The position numbers and the translations under genes are program-made. A DNA stretch of 64,000 nt from Ulva prolifera (taxonomy: Eukaryota; Chlorophyta; Ulvophyceae; Ulvales; Ulvaceae), in NCBI GenBank assembly GCA_023078555.1, contig CM041201.1:377213-441212 (forward strand), read 5' to 3'. The notes beneath the pieces are model-generated. The model made no database searches, had not been told where the DNA came from, and was given only the letters and a program-made list of their open reading frames with translations. This document shows positions 30,114 to 41,336 of the stretch, one piece after another; the stretch's first letter is position 1; each line of letters starts with the position of its first letter.

Positions 30114-30118
<5 letters not shown>
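27048..30118 (-). mobile_element. LINE copy 2: non-LTR retrotransposon with an open RT/nuclease-like frame
   Basis: The most complete copy of the family in the window. It runs from a 5' edge at about 30118 to the GTAAC terminus at 27048, with a 3' UTR of only about 60 bases after the stop. Both sides abut (TA)n tracts, so the target duplication, if any, is hidden in the microsatellite. The 5' end probably lacks an upstream domain, since only about 120 residues precede the reverse transcriptase and no zinc-finger or Myb-like domain is visible there. Diverged short relatives of the tail occur at 42.5, 46.3, 54.8 and 55.0 kb. Confidence 0.92.
27107..30118 (-). CDS. LINE reverse transcriptase with zinc knuckle and nuclease-like C-terminus
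   Basis: Open for about 1000 codons up to the element's 5' edge. Reverse transcriptase blocks in order: KLPKGSGPGLSGWTYEHIR, RLLPQEKPQGGVRPIAI, catalytic Asp in QLDWKNAFNMMSR, GVRQGDPIS, catalytic pair in AYHDDCTIAG, and GLEPQLHKCTAYS. Then a Cys/His knuckle (CECGTF...HDLDHAMNC) followed by SRHNIVEKQWREIG, the order seen in R2-type elements. A low-complexity Pro/Ala linker of about 130 residues leads to a C-terminal block (GDIMF, GDVSVVNP, VQKRTAYRLYDP, SHETHGRLG) that fits a restriction-like endonuclease with Asp/Asp/Lys-type residues. The product would nick its target and copy its own RNA there. Oddity: two extra residues after GDPIS compared with copy 3 (PISASPLLF against PISPLLF), next to the active site. 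Assignment to the R2/NeSL-like group rests on domain order. Confidence 0.85.
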
Positions 30119-30161
<43 letters not shown>

Positions 30162-30168
30162 CGTATGG
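30119..30168. repeat. (AT)n microsatellite and inverted flank right of LINE copy 2
   Basis: About 20 AT units at 30119-30158, overlapping by one base TCTCCGTATGG (30158-30168), the reverse complement of the sequence at 26961-26971. Confidence 0.95.
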
Positions 30169-32464
30169 ATCCGGGCCCCCAGGAGCTCCGCACTCTCAAA
30201 GGCCCAGCCCCAGCCTCGCAAACTGCCTCACACCCACACGATCTCGCGCAGAAACCCCTCCCCCATGGATCTCCAGAGCACAACGCTCAGCCCGTGGACA
30301 GAGCTCCACCGAGCAGCCGCCAACGGCGCCCTGGGCAGAGCCCGAGAGCAAAACGGCGGTCACCGGCGGATGATGGCGCGATAGGGTCGGAGGGTCTCGG
30401 CCGACCGCTCAGACCTGCTCCCCGGCGTGCGCCGAGAGGTCATTTGACATGTCCATCCCCATGAGGCCTCCTTTGCCCGCGTGGTGTGTCAGCAGCGGTG
30501 TGCTAGCAGCGGGGCACCAGCGCGGCTGCTGGCACGACAGCATGCGACATCCCGCGCGCTGCTGCGCCGACTGCGCGGCGCTTGACTGTTGTTGCAGCGG
30601 CGACTTCAGGCCTGCATCTAGATGGCGGCGGTCGGGTTGGGCCGGCATGCATGCTGCGGGGCTGCCCCTTTCTGTCCTCCAGGTACGCCCCGGAGCCTGC
30701 AGCATGCTGGCATGTGCACACCTGCGCCCCTCACGCGACACCAAGATCGGCAGGCAGGAAGCCCCTACCCAGGCAGACATGCTCTCATGGCCCTCGGAAG
30801 CGCGCCTTGGGATCGTTAACTCGTCCGCCTTCGAGTTCGTGACCACTTTCACATCTGCTCGGGCGAGATCTGCGAATAGATGCTGTACAACGTTTGTCGA
30901 TTTTGGACGCAACCGTTGGGCTCCGTGCAGTTTGGAAGTACTCTGGAATTGACAAACGGGCATGTCACCATGCATGCATATCATGCATGGCCGCCCGCAG
31001 GGCCCGCATCCAAGGGCACAGACCTCAGGCGTAGTCCCCCTGTGGCAATCCAGTGGTATAGCGGCCATATCACTGGATTGCCACACCCCCACGACGGCTG
31101 CTGGCCAGGGCGGCTACCGTCACGGCTTGGTACGATGCATGGCACTAGCAGTATCAGCACCCCCCTCCAATCTGTCCGCCCTCCGGGGCGCTGAGTCCGG
31201 CCAAGGCCTTCCAGACATTGTTCCTGTGATGCCTCATTGATATGCTGACTGTGTTGAAAGGGTACTTCCAACGTACCACATCAGAGCCGCTGCCCTGCCT
31301 CTACGTGCGTGCATGCGCAATTACATCGTCTGTGCCCGCGGCCGAGCCGGGCGCCCGGGCAGCCTCGCTCACATGCAACCTTACTTTTCTCTTGCTGCGT
31401 TGCATGTACAGGCCTCTTGTGCATCCCATCTGGGGAGCTGGGGACGGATCGTCCCGAGTGAGGGATCTGTGCATGTCGCTGTGGACATCACAGGGCCCCT
31501 GGATGGCATGATGTCGCCGATGTGGCCTCCTGTACCTCAGCAGATTTGTTGCGTACAGCGGCTGCAGCAAGTGCTTCCGCTTGCAGTCAGTGAGACGCCA
31601 TCCGACATTGCGACGTGAGTCAGTACCAACAACAGCCGTGCGTGAACACCTCGCTCAGCACAGGGGGAAGCCCTGTGAGTTGCGTATGGTTGACTGAAGG
31701 GGTTGGTCCAGGTGGTTTGTCCCTTCGGCATGTGGTCCCGTTCATTTGGAGTTGCCAATGTCCTCTTCAGGATACGGCAAAGTAAATCCAGATCTACTTT
31801 ACTTTTGCTTTACGCGTCCAGGGGCATTTGCCTGAGCGCCGGCTTTGGGGGAGTGGACAAGGGAGACGTTGCTCACTGCACCTTGATGCTTTGCAGATGC
31901 GGCATTTGAATTCTGCCCGTGGTTGCTTTCTGCCTGTAGCTGCTGTCGATGGGAACGCCAAACGTCGGAGACAGGGCCACCCTGCCCCGCAGCTGTCCCC
32001 AGTATCCCTGCCCAGCGAAGAAGAGATTGTGCTTTTGCGGGGACAGGGGTCCGGATGCCGCTGGTACACTGACATTGAAGATGCTGCAGTGCGGGGGCTG
32101 GCCATGCACGAGACAGCAATCGCCTCATGCCGGTCGCCACGGCTGTTGTCCAGATGTGTACTGAGATCTCGAACTACATGCTCTGGTTGATGCCGGTTCA
32201 GCAGGACGCTGAGACATGACCATGTTTCTGCGTTCACACACAGTCCCACTTGTTTTGTCTGAACGCTGTTGTACGAAGCAAGCATTGCGGTCTCTTGTGA
32301 TCGACAGGCTTTTTACACCACAGTCGGTCTGAGGTACGCCCCAAAGCGGGATTTTCCTGGAAGCAATGAGAGCCCTTTCTCATTCGCCAAGTATATTTCA
32401 TCATCGCCCTGCAGTGCCGTGAGTACATTGCGCGCCTGCTGTAGGACGCACAAGCACCATCGGC
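30169..32464. other. Gap between LINE copy 2 and the epimerase, no assigned gene
   Basis: Weak exon-like pieces only. On the minus strand DLARADVKVVTNSKADELT (about 30780-30870) is bounded by a possible acceptor and a GTAGGG donor. On the plus strand VHVAVDITGPLDGMM (about 31470-31515) and AVVQMCTEISNYMLWLMP (about 32140-32195) look protein-like but are not linked to a family I can name. A long hairpin lies at 31041-31085. The left breakpoint of the first tandem duplication corresponds to about 32330. Confidence 0.35.
31041..31085. repeat. 19-bp inverted repeat, 7-base loop
   Basis: The left arm TGTGGCAATCCAGTGGTAT pairs with the right arm ATATCACTGGATTGCCACA, with one mismatch or wobble, around the loop AGCGGCC. 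It could be a small foldback element or an RNA hairpin if transcribed. Confidence 0.9.
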
Positions 32465-34531
32465 ATGGCTGTGCGAATCTCGGGACTGTCGGGAGCTCGC
32501 AGGCAGGGCACATCGGCAAGAGCTACTGAGTGCAAAGCATTTCAGACACACTCTGGGAATCGGATCGGAGTGCACGCCCTTGTGTTCACAGGTGTCGCAT
32601 CCCACTTCGTCCTCGGCTGTGGACAGTGCACACCTGTTTGCTCCCAGCTTTGCCCAATACTTGGAACATTGACAAGGCACATCGGCCCCCAGAAAGCCTC
32701 TGACAATTACATACGTACAGGTGACTGGACGGAGCCCAGCTGCAGGAAAGCTGTCGAGGGAGCAAGCAAAGCAGGTGGGCAGCCCACGGTGACCACTGTA
32801 GGTGCACGAAGTTGCGCTCACAGGCCTTCCTGCACATCGCAGTCCACGCGAATATCGACTTTTCTGCACACTGATTTCTGATATCTCTCAATCAGCCACT
32901 GTTCGCCAAAGCCAGACATCAAAAGCCCATCCTGTCCGTGGCCTTGTGTGTCACTTGTGATCAGGCCTTGTAAAGGTAAGCACAAGTTGAAACTATAGCT
33001 GTGATACATCAGTATGACTGTCTCTCTACGGGCCCTTGGTTCTTCACAATCGGCCAGCTCATGCAAGTTCATGGGGACACCACTCAAGTTGACCCACGCC
33101 CTCGCTGCATGGCTTCGACATATCTCCTACAGCATCACAAACTTGCCCGTAGCGGGCATCTTCGCACTATTGCCATATTTGTCAGCTATTTGTGTGCCGA
33201 GCTCAGGGGCAGGCTCATCTTCGGGTGACAGCCTCAATCAGCTGGTCCTGAAAAGCTGCGATCACACCCCGTTCCTCACACTCAGAGTCAAAATAACCCC
33301 CGGCTCAAATCACAAGATTTGTGTTGCAGGCTACGACTTGATCGAGATCCCGATGTTAGATCCGAGGGGGGTGGATACCACCATGACTGCCCAGATTCTA
33401 GAAGAAGCAGGCATCAGTGCAACCACGTCTCTGGTACGTCCCTTTGGTGCGTTCCCAGATGGCTCGGCGGCACAAGTGTCTCGTCTTTGCTTCCTTTTTT
33501 TATCCTTGATGAGCTGCCAAGCAGGCAAAAGACGATGTGTACGCATGAGCCTGAAGCAGCCATGCCTATGCATGGCTGCGACCTTCCTTCAGAGCACTGT
33601 ATATCAGGACGTGGCGTCCCTGTGCAGGGCCTAGCTGATGAGGCTGACATCAACAGCGAGGATGGGGAGGTGGTGGCACGTGGCCAAGCCCTCTTGGACA
33701 TGGCTCTGGAGAAGACGCATGCGATGGGCGGCACTCACATGGTCGGGGTCATCTACTCCGCCCTCAAGAAGTACCCCGGGCCGTGCTCCTCAGCAGCACG
33801 GCAGAACGTTGTGAGCTCGCTTCAGGTGCGCTTCTTAGCTTCCTCTGATCGCGGCATAGTAGATGCAAGATCTGCATTCTGGGCTGACCCAAGAGAGGGC
33901 GGTTGGACGCAGTCGAGGTGGCATGCAGTGCAGCTCTGGGACATGCTGTCGAGGTGGCATGCAGTGCAGCACTGGGACATGCTGTCGAGGTGGCATGCAG
34001 TGCAGCTCTGGGACATGCCGTCGAGTTGCATGTTTGTATATGATCATGTTCGTGCGGCCAAAGCATCGTGGCAGCGTGGGCGCCTGCGCGCGAGAGCCGC
34101 TGCCACACATGTGGCCTCCCGATCCAGGGCCCCACGGTGCTATGTGCCTCCTCCGATTTTGTCCTTGTGAACCACGTCCGCCCTCGGTCTCGCTTTCATG
34201 ACTGCGCTGCAGGCCCTACATGCCATGCAACGTATGCATGTTTGTATACATCTTTGCATCGCCACAACCATGGGGATGGTTCCAAAGTCCGGGACGACAC
34301 CGCTTGGTTTATGCTTTGGCAGTTTTTCAGCGTCGAATGTGTTGCATGGCATGTGATGCTGGACTGCACTCTGCTGCGCATTGACTTGTGTACGCTTGTG
34401 AGTCACGAACACTGTCATGTGTCCATGAGTGCAACGTTCCAAGTTGCTCATCACAAAGATGGCCATGAATGGGCAGGTGGTGTTGCCCTGATCTGGCTGC
34501 ATGATCAGAAATGGAGCCACAGCGCAACGTG

Positions 34532-34578
<47 letters not shown>

Positions 34579-35481
34579 TCATGGCTGGCATGGGGTGCAG
34601 GCTCTCGCTGACAAGGCTGCTGACCTGAACGTCACTCTGGGCGTCGAGACAGTGAACAGGTACGAGACAAACGTGATCAACACAGCCGCAGACACGATGG
34701 AGCTGCTGGCAGACATCAACCGAGGCAACGTGGTCGTGCACCTGGACTCGTACCACATGAACATCGAGGAGTTCTCGATGGAAGCAGCTGTCCGAACTTG
34801 TGGAGACAAGCTCGGGTGCGGCCTATGCCAATCATGAGAGTGCACATGATAGCATACTGTTGTGACAGCTGTACTAGATCAGTACTCACCGCTTCATGCT
34901 CGCTGATATTGTAATAGCTGGCTTGGTCTAGGGCACTTGGCTGCCCTAAACCATCCTAGCTATTGTTTAGGGCAGCACCACAGGCGACTTCACCTGTTGT
35001 GCATCCCCGCAATGACACTGGTGGGTGAAGCGCCTGCGATGATTGGAAGGCGGCCAGTTTGCAGCCAGCCAAGTGGTTGCTAGCCAGGCGCGCTGGACAA
35101 ATGCCATTGCTTGTCATTGAACGGGATGTGCAGCCGCTGCCGGCCAGTGTTAAGGGCTACCTGCCGTGCATGACATGCGATTGTCCACTCGCTCCTGGGA
35201 TTGCGTGCAGGTATGTTCACATTGGGGAGTCCCACCGAGGCTACCTTGGTACGGGGTCCGTCGATTTCCTGGGTCTCTTCCGTGCTCTTGACACGATCGG
35301 GTACAAAGGGCCCATCACGTTTGAGAGCTTCTCGTCCGCTGTTGTCTCCAAGGACCTCTCGAATGCTCTGTGTGTCTGGCGGAATCTGTGGGAAGATGGT
35401 GACGACCTTGCAGCACACGCCAGGGAGTTCATCCGCTCGCAGCAGCTCTCGGCTGCTTGCGAACGCAGGTTTCACCGGTGA
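32465..35481 (+). CDS. D-psicose/D-tagatose 3-epimerase-like sugar epimerase
   Basis: Exons: 32465-32591, 32721-32774, 33330-33433, 33628-33825, 34601-34815, 35211-35481; 969 bases, 322 residues, all phases match. It is a TIM-barrel ketohexose 3-epimerase of the xylose-isomerase-like fold. Start of the mature part: RIGVHALVFTGDW, then AGYDLIEIPMLDP. The four metal-binding residues are visible: Glu177 (GVETVNRYETN), Asp210 (VHLDSYHMN), His236 (YVHIGESHRG) and Glu271 (ITFESFSS). Their spacing (33, 26, 35) equals that of the well-studied Agrobacterium D-psicose 3-epimerase (Glu152, Asp185, His211, Glu246). It would interconvert C3-epimeric ketohexoses such as fructose and psicose; the exact substrate is unknown. 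About 35 N-terminal residues rich in Arg, Ser and Ala may be an organelle-targeting peptide. It is the only complete copy; two truncated copies follow at 41.3-47.1 and 53.6-55.9 kb. Confidence 0.9.
33914..34022 (+). repeat. 36-bp tandem repeat, three copies, in epimerase intron 4
   Basis: The unit contains GTCGAGGTGGCATGCAGTGC followed by AGCTCTGGGACATGCT; three copies differ by one or two bases. The paralogous place in unit B (about 47220-47265) has one degenerate copy. Confidence 0.9.
34529..34577 (+). repeat. (CCTG)n microsatellite
   Basis: About twelve CCTG units in the intron just before the epimerase exon at 34601. Confidence 0.95.
34929..34976. repeat. Hairpin with two alternative pairings in epimerase intron 5
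   Basis: GCTGCCCTAAAC (34940-34951) pairs perfectly with GTTTAGGGCAGC (34965-34976) over a 13-base loop. The same left arm can instead pair with the upstream TAGGGCA (34929-34935) through TGCCCTA. Confidence 0.85.
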
Positions 35482-35979
35482 TGACCGCTTGACGAGCGCC
35501 TGCTGAAGTGTGTATGCAAGTCAAATTAGTGGCCTGTGGGGCACACCCACATGCTGGCCAACCAGGCAACACCAGACACATTGTGTTTCCTTGCTCAAAT
35601 GTTGAGATCTTCGCTGGCGGCCGCATTGTTAACGGGACTCACAGCAACAACGGTCAATACTGATGCAACTAGCAACATATGAATTGGCTGACTAGCCTCA
35701 TTTCACGAAGGACAGTGACAAGTCACATCGCATGGGGCCACTGGACATGACGAAGGTTACATTGCTCTTTGCGCTAAGGGGGTAAACCACCTGGAAATCC
35801 CTCCTAGACAACCGTACGCAACTCACAGGGCCTCCTCCTGTGCTCAGCGAGGTGGTCACGCACGGCTGTGTTCAATCATGAATGTCCTGTGCCCGATGCT
35901 GGCATGATTGAGAACGCATCCCCAGACCATGCTGCTCTGTGCCCAGATGCAAGGCATCAACAGTCTCTAGTCGTGGTTC
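35482..35979. other. Epimerase 3' flank and start of tandem segment A
   Basis: Holds the 3' UTRs of the epimerase (+) and kinase A (-). From 35708 (AAGGACAGTGACAAG) onward the sequence matches 47947 and 56760 onward, marking the left edge of the second-step duplication. Confidence 0.6.
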
Positions 35980-38335
35980 TCACCCAAGCGGCAGCCTGAG
36001 CAACTTCCTGGCCCTCCGAAAGCCCCTGCGCGGCTTCTTCTGAGACATCTTGGACACATCCACCCCACTGCCCGAAAGAACATGCACCTGCGCCACGCAC
36101 ACAGGAGCGCCTATGCCAGAGGGTACCCTTGCCACCACTGACCCTCCGCCCTCACCCAGCCCATCGCCCCACTCTAGACCACTCTCACCAGCACCTGACA
36201 CATCGTCGCGCCCCACGGGTGGGCCATCCCCGCAGCCGAAATTCTCTTCACATTTGCCGAGAGATGGTGCCCTCAGCACTGGCTGCTCCACCTCCAGGTC
36301 TTTGGATGGTGACAGCGCTGGCTGAGAGTCCAGCGTGTTGAAGCTCTCGAGCAGAGCACTGATGTCCTGGCCGTGCTGCGGGCTCTGCGCGAGCCCCGTC
36401 AGCGAGTCGCTGTTCTCAAGCACAGGCGTCTCGAGCAGCATGCCCGATGGTGCTTCATCACTGCGCTGAACTGCCCCACTCGCCAGCGACTCCGTGCGGA
36501 CTGGAGGGGGGCTGAGGCCTTGGGGTGGAGGGAGGCCTGGATGGGGACCGAGACCTTGGGGTGGAGGGAGGCCTGGGGGTGGACCGCGGCCTTGGGGTGG
36601 AGGGAGGCCTGAAGGGGGGCCGAGCTGTTGGGGTGGAGGGAGGCCTGGAGGGGGACCGAGGCCTTGGGGGCCAGCGAGGCCTGGAGGGGGACCACGGCCT
36701 TGGGGTGGAGGGAGGCCTGGGGGTGGAACAAGGCCTTGGGGTGGAGGCAGGTTTGGGGGTGGACCGAGGCCTTGGGGTGGAGGGAGGCCAGGAGGGGGAC
36801 CGCGGCCTTGGGGTGGAGGGAGGCCAGGAGGGGGACCGCGGCCTTGGGGTGGAGGGGAGCCAGGAGGAGGACCGCGGCCTTGGGGTGGAGGGAGGCCTGA
36901 AGGGGGGCCGAGCTGTTGGGGTGGAGGGAGGCCTGGAGGGGGACCGCGGCCTTGGGGTGGAGGGAGGCCTGGAGGGGGGCCGAGGCCTTGGGGTGGAGGG
37001 AGGCCTGGAGGGGGACCGAGGCCTGAGGGGCCAGCGAGGCCAGGAGGGGGACCACGGCCTTGGGGTGGAGGGAGGCCAGGAGGAGGACCGAGGTCTTGGG
37101 GTGGAGGGAGCTTCCCGGCTGCACAGCACCGGACGATCAGCAACATGGAGCCGTCAGCACTGCGCTGTGGGTTGGGGTGGCTGTAGCATGCACGAGCGGG
37201 GGCGAGGGAGGGCGCACTGGCCGGGGGGGCGGCGGCGACTCGCGGCGGTGGCACGCATAGCCGCCTTGGCCGGTAGGTCCACAGCCTGGTGGGAGGCATG
37301 CGATGCCTGATGTTGGGGCTGAGTGCTGTGAGGATGAGGATCCGCAGGTGTTTCTCGTCAGGCAAGAAACCTGCCAGCGTGCCGTTCTTGTGGCATTCCC
37401 GGGCGGTCTCCGGACGCATACCCGTCATCATCTCGACGAGCGTCAGCGCCAGTGGCTGCGTGTCGATGCTGAAATGCACTGGCATCACTCCGCCCTCAGA
37501 CAGCTCTGGGACTCTGTAGCCGGGAGTGCCGTAGGGGCCGCACAGCGGGGTCCCTTCTTCCATCCTGATCGCCGCCCCCCAGTCGGCCAGCTTGGGGTTG
37601 CCGGCCTTGTCCAGGAGGATGTTGGCCGGCTTGATGTCGCCGTGGATGATGCCGCGCTCATGTGCAGTAATCAGAAGCGGCAGGATCTTTGTCAACATTG
37701 CCCAGCACTCGTGAACAGTGAAGAGCGGCTGCAAGCGGGTATCGAAGCCCTGGTCACCGCTGCGCGCTGTGGCGTTCCTCATCCGCTGCCGGATCTCGTC
37801 GTGTAGGGTGCCGGGGTACAGCTCAAAGAGGATCGCATGCACGCCTCGGCCGTCGTCGGTCGGGGACCAGGCTTTGACTGTCGGCATGCATGCCTGGTCC
37901 GCCAGCACGGTGTAGGCGTTGAGCTCGTGGAGGAGCGCACACTCTGCCCCTTCCTTGGCCATTTTGAGAGCGCCGAAGTGTAAGACGTTGTTGTCGTCCA
38001 TGGCCCTGGCTTTGTACACCTGCACAGCACACGAAATTGCAGGGAGCTGCCACACGGTGTGAGGCTAAGATGCAGTGTAAGCGGGGCGAGGCTCTCGCAG
38101 AGTCCGTTCGACATGGCCACCTCGTGGCAATGAGCTGCATGGCACTCAGGGGAGGGGTGGTTCGCACGTCGCCGTTACCGCCGCTGCCGAGCAGGCCTAT
38201 GATGGACTTAGCATCGCGACTGAAGCGGGGGCTGCTGAAGCCCCTTTCGACCGCGAGCTCGAAGCCGGGGTCGACGACTCTGCCATTGGGGCTCTGCAGG
38301 CGTTCGCCCAAAACTTGCACCTCTGTCTTCTGCAT
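35980..38335 (-). CDS. Protein kinase A copy with Pro/Gly repeat tail
   Basis: Exons (complement): 38168-38335 and 35980-38019; 735 residues. Glycine loop GSGGNGD (ending residue 56) is completed across the intron by VYKA; Lys75 in GALKMAK; helix-C Glu88 in LLHELNAY; catalytic loop IIHGDIKPANILL (His182, Asp184, Lys186, Asn189); metal-binding DWG at 202-204 instead of DFG; GTPGYRVPEL in place of APE. The key catalytic residues are present, so activity is likely despite HGD and DWG variants. After the kinase domain comes a low-complexity stretch, about 17 repeats of a 12-residue unit like GPPPGLPPPQGL, an acidic Ser-rich region, and a basic C-terminus (KKPRRGFRRARKLLRLPLG). The repeat resembles a scaffold or SH3/WW-binding tail; partners are unknown. 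An intron before the repeats is possible but reading through keeps the frame. Exon 2 is identical in protein to copy B. Confidence 0.85.
36500..37110. repeat. 36-bp coding minisatellite in kinase A
   Basis: About 17 units of GGTGGAGGGAGGCCTGGAGG plus GGGACCGAGGCCTTGG (plus-strand reading). Because 36 is a multiple of three, the array is open in most frames on both strands; only the minus frame continuous with the kinase domain is supported as coding. Confidence 0.95.
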
Positions 38336-41300
38336 CTTCTTCGGATTTCTTTCAAGTGGGGCCTGAGAACTGGTGCAGTGAACCTGTACGCACGAGGGCG
38401 GGTGAGTCCAGGCGGCACCTCATGTCACAGTGCAAATTGGTTTCTTTAAGAGTTGAAACAGTATTGGTCCACCCGTGTGGCATACGAGCGCCGCCGCAGC
38501 AGTACTAGCGCCCTGCTGGGGGCTTGGACATGGCATGTTACCTCACGAGCGGGCGCCGCATGCCGCATGTGTGCGCACACAGTTCGATCCCCGCGTGCAA
38601 GCGTAATCTGTGGCCGCCGCGTACGTGTAGCTACGTAAACCCGCACATTGGCATCGCGGGCCACGTGTACATCAGCGCTACGAGTTCACTGCGCGGGCGC
38701 CGCATCGACATCGCGCTGGAAACGTTACTCGGGGCAACTCAGATCAACTGAGACGACTGCAAACTGCATGGGTGATGCTGGGCATGGTAAGGACAGCCGC
38801 CAACCCGCTGTCGGTGCAGCTGCACTACTGGAAGGCGTGCGCACGCCGATGGCATGACAGCCTGGCACATCAGATCCGCAGCATACACAAAATAGACGTT
38901 GCATTGGTGGATATGCCATTAGCGCTTGGCGCATTTGCGACGTCACTGTGTTGGGAGTGAGTGCCACCTGCCTCTCTGGCTCTGCCCACCCAACGTCCAT
39001 GTAACACCTAGGGCGCTGAAGCATCATGACACGGCAATTGTTTGCAAGCAAGATGAGATCAAAGGGAATGACGAGGCCGGCAAGCGACGCCTCCAGCAGC
39101 CGTCATGTGTGAGTACAGACAGTCTCGGACAGATCAACCCACGCCAGTGCCGTCAGCATACGCACCTGGCTGTGCACACCGACGGGGTTGCGATTAGTGC
39201 CTCCTTATAGATCTCGAAGTAGGTGGACGTTGATGCGGTGGATCAGGAGCAGCTCATGTGACAAGCCTACTACAGGTACGTACGTATTCCGGGTGGCAAC
39301 CTGTAGGCAGAAAACGTGCGAAGCGTCCTGTGGTCGCGAGTGTACGCATACAGTGCAGTGTTGATCGGAAGGCTGCGTTGATCTTCATGTGCAAACTGTT
39401 TGGCAGCTGCTGCATGCTGCAGCCCATGATGCTGGCCGTCGAGTGCATGCAGGTGGCGCGGACACCTGGCACCCGTGCGTCACAAGTTGTGACTGACAAC
39501 GTCTCAACAGCGTTCAGCGCGGAATACACCTCACCCGCCGCCAAAACGTAAAATCCTGACGGAAGCGAGACCTCATAGCTTGATAACTTGAGCTGATGTC
39601 GCCTGGCCGCGCTTGATGAAGACTAGTCCCTGTATGAGGCAGTATTGCCATGAGATACGTATACCTGTACTCTTGGCATGCATGCATGTCTGCCACGTCA
39701 CCGGCAGCACCACTGGCGGGCCACATACGAAAACGCAAATCTGAATTGACTTAGCCGTATCTATTGGACAAATCCGAATAAAGGGGTCACATATGCGGAG
39801 TATGTCTGGCACATCGAAGTTTATCAGCACCTGACTGCATCAGTTCGCTTCACTGGCAGGCTTGACTGGTCACATGCCAAGTGGGACCTCGTAGAGCATC
39901 CCTGCTATGGCATCTGTGATGAGGCGTGCCGCAATTGCAGCTATACGCGAACATGTGCGGCCTCATGCAGCTTGCTTTATGATCATGACCTTCCCAGTGA
40001 CCACTTCGAAGTTCTGTCTGCGACACGTCTCAGCTTGACTGCCATCATTGCGCATGCGCACGTCAATCCTGCCCTAGTCTTTCAGGCTGAGCTGGGACGA
40101 ATGCAAGGGCATGTTGTGTTGGATGACATGCTTGTGGTGGCAAGGAGACCTGTGGCAGGAGCACTCCAACTTCGTCTGCCTGGCATACACACAGGATGTA
40201 TGCAGCGGATACTGATCTGTATCTATAACGGCCGGTTGCAGTGAATTGCTTCTGGTCACAGAGAACACAGTCATATGTAATCTCTTAATTATTTATATGT
40301 AATTATATAGTATTGCGCGGTTTGATCCATACGTGACACAACCTAGGCAAGCTTGCATAACCGTTCCCAAAGGTACCTGAAGGCCTGTGTTCCTCACTGT
40401 GGCTCTACATGAAAGGTCTTTTAGTTGCTGATGACATAAGATCATAAGACAAGGGCAGCAAAAGTGTACATCGATTCAATGGGCTGCTGAATAAAAAGAA
40501 AAGAAAAGACGCCTTCGCCAGCGCGTCAAGAGCAGTCATTGTTCTGCCAATCACCCCCAACAGCATTCTATCTCTTTCAGGCTTGTCCATGGGAAATGTT
40601 TGAATGAATCATTCGGGTTGCCCCCGCCAATTGCTAGAACGTTCTTGGCAGTGGAGCATGATCTCATTCGGTGCGGCTACATCACTTCTGGTAGGGCATC
40701 GTTAAAAGCGCCTGCAGTTCATGAATCACATGTCATGTATGCCTAAAAAATGCCTCACATTTGTTCACGTCCTCCCGGGTGCAGTCTGGCGTCATCAATC
40801 TGCTGTGCAATGCCTCCTGGCGCCCAGAGAGCTGCACGCCTGCATGCATGCCTGTGGGTGCCTGCATGGCTGCACCAAGCACATGCTTCTTTACTGGCCT
40901 GACAACTCCCCATTGACATGTACAGAGGAATGCACAGATGAAACACATGGACATTCCACAACGGAGGTGTATTCTGTCAAAGGACCAGGCTGTGCAGGAT
41001 GATACGTACATTTTCTTACATCGCCTCTCGAAGTTGCTGATTGAGTCTGCAGCTGTGAGCCTGGATCAGGAGACGGATTTTGCAGCATACCTGGTTCAAA
41101 TTAACGTCGAAGAACATCCTGAACGATGTCCCTCAGATCACACAAGGTAGTTTCAGGCGATCTCGTTGTGTGGCATGCTGCAAATGTGGTGCTCGACAAA
41201 TTGAGGTACGCCCCAACCCGGGATTTGCCTGGAAACAATGAGGGCCCTTTCATATTGGCCAAGTACATGTTATTTTCGCCCTACATTGCCGTAAGCACAT

Positions 41301-41336
41301 CGCGGGCGTGCTGAAGGACGAACACGCTACTTCGGC
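38336..41336. other. Kinase A upstream region and farnesyltransferase remnant
   Basis: 38336-40400 is conserved in all three units (50575-52640, 59496-61450) but has no reading frame I can assign; it should hold the kinase promoter. From about 40800 to 41207 it matches the farnesyltransferase alpha gene near 62380-62830, with nearly all of the last coding exon deleted between CTGCTGTGCA and CTCCTGGCGC. At about 41207 the farnesyltransferase sequence changes directly into epimerase upstream sequence (GTACGCCCC), the junction of the first duplication. Confidence 0.65.

Noticed and set aside
31400-31620. 6-pyruvoyl-tetrahydropterin synthase-like exon (VHVAVDITGPLDGM)
   Set aside because: Only a short resemblance; no His metal-ligand motif or neighbouring exons could be found.
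32140-32200. Exon of a plant DUF594-type protein (AVVQMCTEISNYMLWLMP)
   Set aside because: Single short stretch without supporting exons on either side.
36399-37310. Gly-, Ser/Pro- and Leu-rich frames of 220-260 codons across the kinase minisatellites (also at 48.6-49.5 and 57.5-58.5 kb)
   Set aside because: Shadow frames of the 36-bp repeat; only the minus frame continuous with the kinase domain has non-repeat conserved ends.
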